DNA of 64,000 nt from Bacteroidota bacterium (lineage in GTDB: Bacteria; Bacteroidota; Bacteroidia; Bacteroidales; UBA12481), in the NCBI GenBank assembly GCA_018669475.1, contig JABHCC010000032.1, positions 194,058-258,057 of the forward strand, written 5' to 3'. Of this stretch, positions 35,701-43,791 are shown in pieces. The position numbers and the translations under genes are program-made. Position 1 is the stretch's first letter. Each line of letters opens with the position of its first letter. The notes under the pieces were generated by a model. That model saw only the letters and a list, made by a program, of their open reading frames with translations, had not been told where the DNA came from and did no database searches.

Positions 35701-35977
35701 GGACTTTATTGAGATTAGCTCCGAGGTTTTTGTTAACTGGATACCCGAATTATCATCAATTGGTTTCCAGGCTATCTGGGCTGGTTACTACGTTGAACCA
35801 CGTATGATTATCGATCCTGATCTTGGCCTTTTTATTGGTCTTCGGGGCCAGGGATTTATGCTAGGCCAACATCTTGCAAAACTATATGTTGACAAGTTAT
35901 TAGGGCTTCAGGTACCCAAATATTTTGAAAGGCTACAATTGTCGGGAGACGGGCTGTTGGAAAAAGCATTCAAATAG
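32741..35977 (+). CDS. Three-part fusion FAD dehydrogenase (Hcn/sarcosine oxidase-like)
   Basis: 1078 residues. Order: [2Fe-2S] ferredoxin domain with Cys 60, 65, 68, 80 (CGIGKCGAC...C); FAD/NAD-type pyridine-nucleotide-disulfide oxidoreductase with GAGPAG (121-126) and GAGNIG (268-273); two ferredoxin-type clusters (CNPCEFACP and CIGCMDCVYQCP, residues 461-505); a BFD-like [2Fe-2S] with Cys 606, 608, 642 and 647; and a DAO-type FAD domain beginning GGGIGG (710-715). These are the HcnA, HcnB and HcnC parts of cyanide-forming or opine/D-proline dehydrogenases joined in one chain. It likely oxidises a secondary or N-methyl amine, passing electrons on to clusters. Adjacent corrinoid methyltransferase genes suggest methylamine-type C1 metabolism. 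Substrate unknown. Confidence 0.8.
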   Translation: MYKITEHPILQTPDSQTVKFTFDGQTIKGQLGQTIAAALHQAGHPVHSHSLQGRNRSLECGIGKCGACEMLVDGEVKRICIARVDGINTVNEIPKDYRPTSSDYKKEEPNKVYRTSVVIIGAGPAGLATREILNEHGIDNLVIDNNDKIGGQFLMQTHQFFFFEKEKKFGGMRGFDIAETLAGEDREGIFLNSTVWDILDGGRVAVKNILTQEIYYIDTEHLVVATGAVPFMPAFENDDVPGVYTAAVVQKMMNSEFTLLGKKVLTIGAGNIGYLTSYQLMQAGAEVTAIVEAMPHEGGFPVQANRVRRLGIPIILNHLLIKAIPNEDRSGIIGAVVAECKDFKAIPGTEKIITGIDAINICTGLVPDDQLLIKGKEIFGRKVYGAGDAIRIGEGTSAVLRGKQVAYEVMEEMDVRFEHNEYLRISKEYIDSQQHPIRVLENPVVPDKERSKQKGFVLIDCLHGFACNPCEFACPHGAITKTSTSTVPDINFSKCIGCMDCVYQCPGLAIFGYNLKKDWLFLPIEYSTQANQEVYLVDNNGQILGDGIIEKILKKPNKTDIARVKSLTIHGEALTDVRGFIVKDNYPDKLALQQSESISDSPTYICHCDDISMDEILETIGDRKFISVDEIKHTTRLGMGACRGKRCIKRLKTALAGSEISIVGDATPRGPLSNQIGMGELYPRNISEDITIVSNKGKTRIIKTDALIAGGGIGGSALFRYLAEAGKKPTLINYGRGASWRNIAGGRPNFSMPELSDIARQNLEIFKELQEIRNIDYLPIDYITFAHDENMYKALEKSMAWSDAEMINPAEFKSRVSEFINPDLRKSYLSALVTHECWQATPGRVVDLIRLLGIEKGGEVMEDCKLIDVKKTGNIYIALVQNHEKEYIEYQTPVFINALGPEGDQFAHKLGIETGIFPVKHQAFITRRLPMMGINGIPLPMMIDRKNHKGFSAVYGQQLAETGQIIGCASPATDAKESSKNLKINSQDFIEISSEVFVNWIPELSSIGFQAIWAGYYVEPRMIIDPDLGLFIGLRGQGFMLGQHLAKLYVDKLLGLQVPKYFERLQLSGDGLLEKAFK

Positions 35978-36389
35978 AATTCATCGCTCAAAACATCTCT
36001 TTAAAAAAATTTTTAAACAAAACTCTAATTGAGATGTTTCTATAATTTGAAATGTGTCTTGAGATAGGGTCAATAAAAAAGGCGGCTGGGAACCGCCTTT
36101 TTTTTCCAACTTCACCTATCAACTCCACAATCAAGAACCACCTTACAGATAAGAAGAGTAGAGAAAAATCATTATGCAACAATGTCCAAACCCCTTTGAC
36201 TGATGTGAACCTCTACCTCAATTTGGTTTATCTGTCCGTTCTAAATCAGTGCTAAAATATATCCATTATAAATATCTTCCAAATAATTTACACCAACGAC
36301 GTTTTTTTTTCAACAATTTGAGGACTAATAGTTGAAAACAAAACCTTAAAGCCTGTGTATCTGTCTATTATAACAATTCATGTTATAGG
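35978..36389. other. 412-bp intergenic region
   Basis: Holds the terminator at 36075-36105 and otherwise no gene I can support; small open frames on either strand lack family features. An inverted repeat TTTTCAAC/GTTGAAAA (36307-36314 and 36331-36338) lies 50 bp beyond the nitroreductase stop on the minus strand but has no T tail on that strand. Confidence 0.6.
36075..36105 (+). terminator. Rho-independent terminator after the fusion dehydrogenase gene
   Basis: AAGGCGG (36079-36085) and CCGCCTT (36093-36099) with loop CTGGGAA, followed by eight T. The A tract upstream would also give T on the minus strand, so it may stop transcripts from both sides. Confidence 0.88.
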
Positions 36390-36959
36390 TCATGTTTTTA
36401 TGATTAAATCTTCAATACTACGTTTTGGTACATGATGAGCTCCTGATTTATCACGCCAGTACTGAATATTGTTTTCTGAACACTTCTCAATAACAACTTT
36501 TTCAGCTGCCTTTCCAAGAGCAATTACCAGCAACACTGACAAATCATCAGAGATGTTAAAAGCCTCCTTTACCCTGGTCCTTTTTATCGATCCGATCATG
36601 CATCCTCCAAAGCCAGAATCTACCGCGCCTAACAAAATCGACTGAGCCGCAATTCCCATATCTGTTTCAAACTTGGATCCAAGTTTCTTATCACCAAGAA
36701 TAGTTATATAAGCAACTGGACGTTCACCTACTATGGGACCATCCCAATCTGCCAGGTATCCAGCCCAGGCCAGCTGATCAAAAAGCATGGCACATTCTTT
36801 CTCATCAACTATCGGCATAAATTTTAAAGCCTGTTGATTCTTTGAGGAAGGTGACAAGCGCGCCAGGTCAATCCAATCGAGCAAATTCTCATATTTGATT
36901 CTGACGCTTTCATCAAAACGCCTGTAACTTCTATTTCTTTTCACCAAATCATTAATCAT
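36390..36959 (-). CDS. Nitroreductase family protein
   Basis: 189 residues from the ATG at 36959 (MINDLVKRNRSYRRFDESV). FMN-binding NRSYRRFD at the N-terminus, ARLSPSSKNQQALKF, and MGIAAQSILLGAVDSGFGGCMIGSIKRTRVKEAF are standard for small nitroreductases; it ends in a short C-terminal region with HHVPKRSIEDL. The VLLVIALGKAAEK segment is typical of the family. Reduces an unknown substrate with NAD(P)H. It differs from the nitroreductase at 2.9-3.7 kb in size and subgroup. Divergent from the corrinoid-protein gene. Confidence 0.87.
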   Translation of the reverse strand: MINDLVKRNRSYRRFDESVRIKYENLLDWIDLARLSPSSKNQQALKFMPIVDEKECAMLFDQLAWAGYLADWDGPIVGERPVAYITILGDKKLGSKFETDMGIAAQSILLGAVDSGFGGCMIGSIKRTRVKEAFNISDDLSVLLVIALGKAAEKVVIEKCSENNIQYWRDKSGAHHVPKRSIEDLIIKT

Positions 36960-37086
36960 ATTCCGATTTTTATAAAAAAACACAGTTTCTGCTACTCTAT
37001 TATGTAAAGTTAATAGATTTCACCTAAGTAATTTTAGCAAAATATTAAACTTGAAATCCAAATTTAAAATTTTAAACTAAAAGCAT

Positions 37087-37755
37087 ATGTCAACTGAATT
37101 ATTAAATCAAATTGCAATTTGTGTAGAACGAGGTAAAGTAAACCAGTCAGCTCCTTTTCCACCCGATATGAAAGGTCAGGATGGAGCAGATGAACTTACT
37201 AAAAAGGCAATTGAAGACGGAATCAGAGCCGATAAGATTCTGGCTAATGGCCTTGTTCCTGGTATGGAATCCATAGGCATTAAATTCAGAGAGAATAGAG
37301 TATTTGTACCAGAGGTTCTGATGGCTGCTAAAGCTATGACAGCTGGAATGAATCATCTTCGCCCATTTTTTCAATCAGGAGAAGTTAAAAGAAAAGGTAC
37401 TTTCATAATTGGTACTGTAATGGGTGATTTACATGACATTGGTAAGAACCTTCTGGGTATGATGGTTGAAGGTGGTGGCTGGGAAGTCATTGATCTTGGA
37501 ATTGATGTTCAATCAGGTAAATTCATTGAAGCCCTCGATGAACATCCTCATGCATATGTGGGACTAAGCTGCTTACTGACTACTACCATGTTGAATATGG
37601 AGAAAATCGTTTTGGAAATTTCTGCACAGAAACCCGATACAAAGATTCTCATTGGTGGTGCTCCTGTTACTGAGGAATTTAAAAATAAAATTGGAGCCCA
37701 TTGGTACTCACCTGATCCTCAGGGAGCTGTTGAATATCTAAATGCTCAACAATGA
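37087..37755 (+). CDS. Methyltransferase corrinoid protein (MtbC/MtaC-type)
   Basis: 222 residues. Cap region (helical, DGIRADKILANGLVPGMESIGIKFRENRVFVPEVLMAAKAM) followed by the B12-binding Rossmann domain. GDLHDIGKNLLGMMVEGGGWEVIDLG supplies the DxHxxG motif, His 116 being the lower axial cobalt ligand, and SCLLTTTM and ILIGGAPVTEEF are normal. It carries a methyl group between a substrate methyltransferase and an acceptor methyltransferase. Its stop overlaps the next gene by 4 bp, and the cluster continues to 42.5 kb. Confidence 0.94.
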   Translation: MSTELLNQIAICVERGKVNQSAPFPPDMKGQDGADELTKKAIEDGIRADKILANGLVPGMESIGIKFRENRVFVPEVLMAAKAMTAGMNHLRPFFQSGEVKRKGTFIIGTVMGDLHDIGKNLLGMMVEGGGWEVIDLGIDVQSGKFIEALDEHPHAYVGLSCLLTTTMLNMEKIVLEISAQKPDTKILIGGAPVTEEFKNKIGAHWYSPDPQGAVEYLNAQQ

Positions 37756-38831
37756 CATTAAGCCCCAGAGAAAACTTCCTGAGGGCTCTTCGACGAGAAG
37801 GATTTGAGTGGACTCCTATTGACGCCTGGTTTTGTGACTCAAAAATTCAGGATTTTCTCACTAACTACGGACACAAGGATTACAAATCTTTCCTGACACT
37901 GGATCATCGCTGGGTTAACATTCGTGAAAAAGCTGGCTCCAATAATCCGGCAGCTTTTTATAAGAATGAGAACCTCCCGGATACAACCGAATTTGATGTT
38001 TGGGGAATTGGTCATTCAAAAGGATCTGCTGCAGCTTTCCATATGACACGGATGCACCATCCCCTAAAGGGAGTCGATGACGCTGAAATGATTGCTAATT
38101 ATCCTTTACCCAGTTTTAGCATAACTGAGAATCAATCCATGGTGAATGCAGTCAAAGAATTGCATGGAAATGGTCTCGCGGTAATATCTGATTTACAAAT
38201 GACCATTTGGGAGATCTCATGGTACCTGAGATCAATGGAAGAACTGATTATGGATATTATGATGGGAGATGAGAAAGCCACCATTCTTCTCGACAGAACC
38301 ACAGAATATGCATGTGAAAAAGCACGCTTTTATGCCAGGGCAAACGTTGATGTATTATCCCTGGGCGATGATATTGGCACCCAGGCTGGCCCTATGATCA
38401 GTATGGAAATGTGGGAACAATGGTTCAAGCCCCGCCATAAGAAGGTTATTGAAGCCGCCCGGGAGATTAAACCTGATATTTTGATTTTCTATCATTCATG
38501 TGGACATTACACTCCTTTTATTGATGGTTTGCTCGAAATTGGAGTTGACATTCTGAATCCTATTCAACCAGAATGCATGAATTTCAATGAGGTGCATCAA
38601 CAATATGGTGATCGGGCTTCATTCTGGGGCACACTCGGATCACAGCAACTATTACCCTTCGGATCAAAGGAGGAAATCAGGGATGAAGTACGGTCCAGAA
38701 TCACTACCTGTGGTGAAAAGGGGGGGATAGTTTTAGGCCCTTCACATCTGGTAGAGCCTGAAGTACCACTTGACAACATTTTTTACATGATGAATGCTGC
38801 ACGAGAATTATATCCAAGAAAAACAAGATGA
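37752..38831 (+). CDS. UroD-type corrinoid methyltransferase
   Basis: 359 residues of the uroporphyrinogen decarboxylase/MtaA superfamily. N-terminal SPRENFLRALRREGFEWTPID replaces the heme-enzyme sequence, and the metal site is FYHSCGH (His 248, Cys 250), then NPIQPEC with Cys 275. YPLPSF and DDIGTQAGPMIS are family-like. It overlaps the corrinoid gene and the following gene by 4 bp each. It could be the substrate-specific methyltransferase or the acceptor-side enzyme; substrate unknown. Confidence 0.86.
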   Translation: MTLSPRENFLRALRREGFEWTPIDAWFCDSKIQDFLTNYGHKDYKSFLTLDHRWVNIREKAGSNNPAAFYKNENLPDTTEFDVWGIGHSKGSAAAFHMTRMHHPLKGVDDAEMIANYPLPSFSITENQSMVNAVKELHGNGLAVISDLQMTIWEISWYLRSMEELIMDIMMGDEKATILLDRTTEYACEKARFYARANVDVLSLGDDIGTQAGPMISMEMWEQWFKPRHKKVIEAAREIKPDILIFYHSCGHYTPFIDGLLEIGVDILNPIQPECMNFNEVHQQYGDRASFWGTLGSQQLLPFGSKEEIRDEVRSRITTCGEKGGIVLGPSHLVEPEVPLDNIFYMMNAARELYPRKTR

Positions 38832-40447
38832 CCGGAAAAGAAAGAATACAAAAGGCTTTTAAGAATATTGTTGTTGATCAAACGCCGTGGGTGCCATTTG
38901 TAGGGGCACATGGAGCTTTCCTTACCGACAAACCGGCTGATGAGTATCTCAAATCAGCCCAAAATATGTTTGAAGGTATTAATAAGGCAATAGAGCATTA
39001 CCTCCCGGATGGCATACCGGTTTGTTTCGACCTGCAGATAGAAGCAGAAGCCCTGGGTTGTCAGCTGAAATGGTCAGCTGAAAATCCCCCAGCCGTTATG
39101 AGCCATCCTCTGGAAGGAGGTAAGAATTATAACATTTTGCCCGACATGAATAGCTCAAGCGGGCGCATACCTGTGCTAATTGAACTAACAGAACGAACCA
39201 GGCTTGCTCATCCCGACATTGCTTTATATGGATTAATAACCGGACCTTTTACCCTGGCACTTCACTTGCTGGGAACAGATATCTTCATGAAAATGTTTGA
39301 GGACCCTGATTATGTTCACAGACTCCTTCAATATGCTTCGACGATATCAATGAAAATGGCTGACTGGTATCTTGAGGCAGGTTGTGACGTGATCGCTGTT
39401 GTTGATCCTATGACATCCCAGATCGGCCCTGATCAGTTTGAACAATTTATACATGAACCTGTCTCAGCAGTTTTTAGCCATATCAGAGACGCCGGAGGAC
39501 TCAGTTCATTCTTCGTATGTGGCCAGGCACAGCAGAATATTGATGTGATGTGCAAAACAGGTCCGGATAATGTATCAATCGATGAAAATATACCTCTTGA
39601 TTTCGTAAGAGATACCTGCAGAAGATATGGCATCAGCTTTGGGGGCAACCTGCAACTAACACTAGTGCTTCTGATGGGTACTGCTGAGGAATGCCAAAAG
39701 CATGCGCTCGAATGTATTGAAATGGGTGGAGATCTTGGATATATCCTGGCTCCTGGCTGTGACCTGCCCATGAAAACTCCCGTCGACAATATTAAAGCCA
39801 TCAGTCAACTTGTCCAGGATCAATACACACGAGACATTGTTAAAGCACTAGATACCAGCAAGGAAGAAACACCACGCCTTAATCTTGCAGAATATGGACG
39901 AACAGAGAAAGTGATCGTTGACATCATTACTCTTGATTCAGAATCTTGTGCCCCCTGTCAATACATGGTTGAAGCTGTTAAGACAATTGCCCCTCATTTC
40001 GAAGAATTGGTTGACTGGCGTGAGCATTCAATCAAAAACCTTGATGGAGTGACTTTTATGTCTTCTTTGTTTGTAAAAAACATTCCAACTATTTGTATTG
40101 ATGGGCGAATAACATTTGTTTCCAAAATCCCTCCCAAAAAGGAATTAATTGAGGCTATTCAGAAACGCATCAATGAAAAGATGAAACTCCGCATACGTGA
40201 GAAACACGGTAAGATCGTACTGGCCGGAAGCAATGAGGAGGTAGTGGAAATGAAAGAAAAAGCCAGAATTGCAGTACTTGAGCTGGGTGCCCAGATAGAT
40301 GTTGAAATAATAACTGGTGAGGAGGCAGCCAGGCTATATGGTGTGTACAAAACACCTGCCTGGATAAATGTTAGAAATCGTATTAAATCAGAAGGATCAG
40401 AACCAAGTAGTGAAGTAATGCGTGAATGGATCAAAGCACTAATATAA
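38828..40447 (+). CDS. UroD-type methyltransferase fused to thioredoxin-like domains
   Basis: 539 residues. Residues 1-345 are a MtaA/CmuA-type UroD domain (MTGKERIQKAFKN; PDGIPVCFDLQIEAEALGCQLKW; ISFGGNLQL; YILAPGCDLP). The His-x-Cys of the usual zinc site reads Phe229-x-Cys231, with Cys 311 retained. Residues about 360-445 are thioredoxin-like with CAPC (Cys 374 and 377). Residues 445-539 are a second small alpha/beta domain that lacks CxxC but ends like a thioredoxin fold (GVYKTPAWINV). The fusion suggests methyl transfer coupled to thiol redox or a thiol substrate. Overlaps the upstream gene by 4 bp and the CobW-type gene by 22 bp. Confidence 0.84.
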   Translation: MTGKERIQKAFKNIVVDQTPWVPFVGAHGAFLTDKPADEYLKSAQNMFEGINKAIEHYLPDGIPVCFDLQIEAEALGCQLKWSAENPPAVMSHPLEGGKNYNILPDMNSSSGRIPVLIELTERTRLAHPDIALYGLITGPFTLALHLLGTDIFMKMFEDPDYVHRLLQYASTISMKMADWYLEAGCDVIAVVDPMTSQIGPDQFEQFIHEPVSAVFSHIRDAGGLSSFFVCGQAQQNIDVMCKTGPDNVSIDENIPLDFVRDTCRRYGISFGGNLQLTLVLLMGTAEECQKHALECIEMGGDLGYILAPGCDLPMKTPVDNIKAISQLVQDQYTRDIVKALDTSKEETPRLNLAEYGRTEKVIVDIITLDSESCAPCQYMVEAVKTIAPHFEELVDWREHSIKNLDGVTFMSSLFVKNIPTICIDGRITFVSKIPPKKELIEAIQKRINEKMKLRIREKHGKIVLAGSNEEVVEMKEKARIAVLELGAQIDVEIITGEEAARLYGVYKTPAWINVRNRIKSEGSEPSSEVMREWIKALI

Positions 40448-41514
40448 AAAAAGTCCCTTTTGTACTGGTAACTGGATTTCTTGGAAGTGGGAAAACCAGC
40501 TTGCTCAAGTATATACTAGAAGTAGGATCTGAGGATTTCAGGATTGCAATCGTTCAGAATGAATTTGCACCCGGTCATGTTGATTCGGCAGAGCTAAAAG
40601 ATGCTGATATTCCATTCGATCTTCTGGAAATAAATAATGGATCAGTCTTTTGCGCTTGTCTGCTCGATGACTTCATAAATAAACTGGCTGATTTCAAACA
40701 ACAATTCAATCCTGACATTATTTTCCTGGAAGCAACTGGTCTGGCCGATCCGATTGCCCTTGCACAAATCCTGCAATCACCTGAGGTCGCAGATGAAATA
40801 TTTCTGGCAGGTGCCTGGACTGTAGTTGACTGTTTGAATTTTGAGAGGAGTTATCAGTATATTAAACAGATCAGGCACCAGCTTCAAATTGCAGATCTGA
40901 TCTTATTAAACAAAACTGATTTAGCAGAGCCTAGCGAGATGCTGAAAAAAACTATCCGGCAGTGGAATCCTTATGCCGGAATGCACAATTCTTATGATGG
41001 TCAGAGTGATTGCATCCAGAAGGAATTACAAAAGATATTGAATTACGCGAGCGCTTACCCCGCTGCTTGCGGCGGGGTAAGCGAGCACAAAAAAAATATA
41101 CAATCAATCGAAGATTCCTTGCGGCTTGCCGCGAGGAGCTTCAATTGGCAGAATGGTACTCCAACAGTACCAGGTAAAATTGAGCATAAAACAACAGGTG
41201 AAAAATCAAACTCTGTTATCGGATCCAAGCCTCTTCTTGCAAGCTCACGAGCAGATATGGGATCTTGTGTAATTCGTTCAAACAGAGAATTCTCGGAGCA
41301 ATCTATCAGAAGTTTTTATAAAGAAAACCGGCAGCTGATTTACCGTATGAAAGGCTATACAAAAACAGAAAGTGGGCAATTCCTGGCAATTCAGGGTATA
41401 TTTGATAAGCTTGAAATAAAACTCATACCCAATTGGTGGGGGCCAACTGAGCTAATTATTATGGGACCAGGCCTAAAAGCAGGCCCTATCACAAAAGCCC
41501 TGTTTGCAAGTTGA
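40426..41514 (+). CDS. CobW/COG0523-type GTPase carrying palindromic repeats
   Basis: 362 residues. G3E GTPase fold: Walker A GFLGSGKTS (residues 17-25), metal-motif region NNGSVFCACLLDD where CxCC has become Cys76-x-Cys78-Leu, FLEATGLADP and LNKTD near 163. The C-terminal CobW domain resumes with FNWQNGTPTVPG and ends with NWWGPTELIIMGPG. Between them, residues 207-241 (NYASAYPAACGGV...) come from two GC-rich palindromes in the DNA and have no counterpart in the fold. Reading frame is kept. Proposed role: metal or corrinoid insertion chaperone for the neighbouring methyltransferases. Overlaps the UroD fusion by 22 bp. Confidence 0.86.
   Translation: MDQSTNIKKVPFVLVTGFLGSGKTSLLKYILEVGSEDFRIAIVQNEFAPGHVDSAELKDADIPFDLLEINNGSVFCACLLDDFINKLADFKQQFNPDIIFLEATGLADPIALAQILQSPEVADEIFLAGAWTVVDCLNFERSYQYIKQIRHQLQIADLILLNKTDLAEPSEMLKKTIRQWNPYAGMHNSYDGQSDCIQKELQKILNYASAYPAACGGVSEHKKNIQSIEDSLRLAARSFNWQNGTPTVPGKIEHKTTGEKSNSVIGSKPLLASSRADMGSCVIRSNREFSEQSIRSFYKENRQLIYRMKGYTKTESGQFLAIQGIFDKLEIKLIPNWWGPTELIIMGPGLKAGPITKALFAS
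41052..41083. repeat. REP-like palindrome inside the CobW-type gene (first)
   Basis: CGCTTACCCCGC (41052-41063) and its exact complement GCGGGGTAAGCG (41072-41083) with an 8-base loop. GC-rich in an AT-rich gene, translated in frame as part of SAYPAACGGVS. Resembles extragenic palindrome elements, here landed in a coding sequence. Confidence 0.85.
41117..41136. repeat. REP-like palindrome inside the CobW-type gene (second)
   Basis: CCTTGCGGC (41117-41125) and GCCGCGAGG (41128-41136) form a 9-bp stem with one mismatch around TT, 34 bp after the first palindrome. It is translated in frame as DSLRLAARSF and has the same GC-rich character. Confidence 0.8.
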
Positions 41515-41603
41515 GGATAGCATTTCAACTCATACAGGATGATTATTATTTATTAAATGAGCTCTCCCGTAACTATCAGGAGTAAATACAACAAATTAAT
41601 ACG

Positions 41604-42497
41604 ATGCAAAATTCGATAAAGAACAAACTTCAGCAGCAATCAATATTGATTAGCGATGGTGCCTGGGGAACATTACTTCAGGAGAAAGGTCTTGAACCAG
41701 GTGTATGTCCTGAAAGTTGGAATATAGAATTTCCCGACAGAGTAAAAGAAGTGGCCACAGCATATGCAAAAGCAGGTTCTGATATGATTGAGACCAATAG
41801 TTTTGGAGGAAGCAAATTCAAGCTTGATCATTATGGCTTAGCTGACAAGGCATTTGAGCTGAATCAGCTTGCCGCTCAAATAACCAGAGAGGCAGCTGGT
41901 GATGATATAATCGTTCTGGGTTCAGTTGGACCGACAGGTAAGATACTGATGATGGGTGATGTAAGTGAAGAAGATCTGTATGAGGCATTTAAGGAGCAGG
42001 TGATGGGCTTAGAAATGGGAGGTGCAGATGCAATCTGCATTGAAACCATGACCGATCTCGACGAAGCCCGACTCGCTGTCAAAGCAGCAAAAGAGAATAC
42101 TGATCTTGAAGTTATCTGCACTATGACCTTTGATAAAACCATACAGGGAGATTTTAAAACTATGATGGGAGTCACTCCTGAGCAGATGCTTGAAACACTG
42201 ATTCCTGAAGGGGTTGATATCATTGGGACAAATTGCGGTAACGGAATGGAAAATATGATCCCAATCGTTGAAGCCATCCGGCAGGTAAATAAAGATATTC
42301 CTGTTCTGGTTCATGCTAATGCCGGTCTGCCCCATCTTTGTGATGGTAAAAATGTATTTGATGAAACTCCTGAAATAACAGCCTCCTTTATTCCTGATCT
42401 GATAAAAGCAGGTGCAAATTTAATTGGTGGCTGTTGTGGTACAACACCTGAACATATAAAAGTTATCCGACAAGCGGCAAACAGAGGGAATGAATAA
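41604..42497 (+). CDS. Homocysteine S-methyltransferase family protein (MetH N-terminal-like)
   Basis: 297 residues. ISDGAWGTLLQEKG start, MIETNSFGGSKFKLDHYGL, and the zinc ligands in GTNCGNGMENM and GGCCGTTPEHI, which fix homocysteine. The size equals the homocysteine-binding domain of MetH alone, without pterin or cobalamin domains. It may accept the methyl group from the corrinoid protein encoded at 37.1-37.8 kb and give methionine, or methylate another thiol. Overlaps the following MATE gene by 8 bp; 89 bp separate it from the CobW-type gene. Confidence 0.88.
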   Translation: MQNSIKNKLQQQSILISDGAWGTLLQEKGLEPGVCPESWNIEFPDRVKEVATAYAKAGSDMIETNSFGGSKFKLDHYGLADKAFELNQLAAQITREAAGDDIIVLGSVGPTGKILMMGDVSEEDLYEAFKEQVMGLEMGGADAICIETMTDLDEARLAVKAAKENTDLEVICTMTFDKTIQGDFKTMMGVTPEQMLETLIPEGVDIIGTNCGNGMENMIPIVEAIRQVNKDIPVLVHANAGLPHLCDGKNVFDETPEITASFIPDLIKAGANLIGGCCGTTPEHIKVIRQAANRGNE

Positions 42498-43791
42498 GAA
42501 AATTCTCCGTCTTGCCATACCTAATATAATTTCTAATATTACTATTCCTCTTGTTGGGATGGTGGATCTGGCCATTCTGGGTCATCTTGAATCAGAAATA
42601 TATATAGGCGCAATTGCAATTGGCGGACTAATTTTCAATGTATTATACTGGGGCTTTGGTTTCCTCCGGATGGGCACATCTGGTTTCACGGCTCAGGCAT
42701 ATGGAAAACGAGATTTCAGTGAGGTAACAGCTCTGCTGGGAAGGGCATTGATTGTTGCATTGGGTGGAGCTGCTTTTCTGATCATAATGAATGGTCCTAT
42801 TGGCTGGTTGTCGTTCAAAGTAATTAATGGCAGTCAGGAAGTTGAAGCCTTAGCCAGGGAGTACTACAATATCCGGATTTTTGCCGCCCCTGCAACCATT
42901 GGTCTGTATGCTCTGACCGGATGGTTTATTGGAATGCAAAACACACGGTTCCCAATGATCATTGCCATTGTAGTTAATGTGTTAAACCTGGTTTTTAATC
43001 TGTATTTTATTTATGTGGCAGGCATGAAATCTGATGGAGTTGCCTGGGGTACTTTATTAGCCCAATATTCCGGACTCATCCTTGGTATTTTTCTGTTTTG
43101 GAGATACTACAGAAAACTGCTTAAATACTGGTCAACGAAAGTATTGCTTCAGGTCGATGCAATAAAAAGATTCTTTTTGGTTAACAGAGATATCTTTATC
43201 AGAACTCTTTGTCTGATTTTTGTATTTACATTCTTCACGAGTCAATCTGCTGCGACTGATGATACCATCCTCGCAGTTAATACTATTCTCCTTCAGTTCT
43301 TCATGCTGTTTTCCTTTGTTGCTGATGGTTTTGCCTATGCTGCAGAAGCATTAATAGGCCGATTTATTGGTGCAAAAAACTATAAAGCCATGCTAAGGAG
43401 TATTCGTCTTTTATTTATGTGGGGATTATTTATTAGCATACCTTTTACTGTGGCCTATGCATTTTGGGGTGACCAATTTCTTTTCATCCTGACTGATAAT
43501 GCAAAAGTGATTGAAGCAAGTAAGCCCTACCTTATATGGATACTATTTGTGCCTTTAGCTGGTTTTCCTTCATTTCTTTGGGATGGTATTTACATTGGGG
43601 CCACGGCTTCGAAAGGGATGAGAAACACCATGCTGATTGCTACATTTTTAGTATTTGTACCAGTCTTTTTTGCCACACGAAACAGTATGGAAAATCATGG
43701 TTTGTGGTTAGCATTGATTCTATTCCTGGTGGCACGCGGGGCTTCTCAAACTTTTCTGGCAAAAAAACACATTTACACTAAGGCAAGCTGA
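42490..43791 (+). CDS. MATE family efflux transporter (DinF-like)
   Basis: 433 residues with 12 membrane helices. ILRLAIPNIISNITIPLVGMVDLAILGHL at the N-terminus and FLRMGTSGFTAQAYGKRDFSE are DinF-type features; AEALIGRFIGAKNYKAM marks the second half. Possibly exports a product of the methyltransferase cluster, whose last gene it overlaps by 8 bp, or it is simply linked. Converges with the LanB C-terminal gene (19-bp overlap of coding ends). Confidence 0.92.
   Translation: MNKKILRLAIPNIISNITIPLVGMVDLAILGHLESEIYIGAIAIGGLIFNVLYWGFGFLRMGTSGFTAQAYGKRDFSEVTALLGRALIVALGGAAFLIIMNGPIGWLSFKVINGSQEVEALAREYYNIRIFAAPATIGLYALTGWFIGMQNTRFPMIIAIVVNVLNLVFNLYFIYVAGMKSDGVAWGTLLAQYSGLILGIFLFWRYYRKLLKYWSTKVLLQVDAIKRFFLVNRDIFIRTLCLIFVFTFFTSQSAATDDTILAVNTILLQFFMLFSFVADGFAYAAEALIGRFIGAKNYKAMLRSIRLLFMWGLFISIPFTVAYAFWGDQFLFILTDNAKVIEASKPYLIWILFVPLAGFPSFLWDGIYIGATASKGMRNTMLIATFLVFVPVFFATRNSMENHGLWLALILFLVARGASQTFLAKKHIYTKAS

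Noticed and set aside
36307-36338. Inverted repeat TTTTCAAC/GTTGAAAA as terminator of the nitroreductase gene
   Set aside because: Stem is A/T-rich and no T tract follows on the minus strand.
36960-37086. Cobalamin riboswitch before the corrinoid cluster
   Set aside because: No B12-box-like conserved sequence is seen in this AT-rich 127-bp gap.
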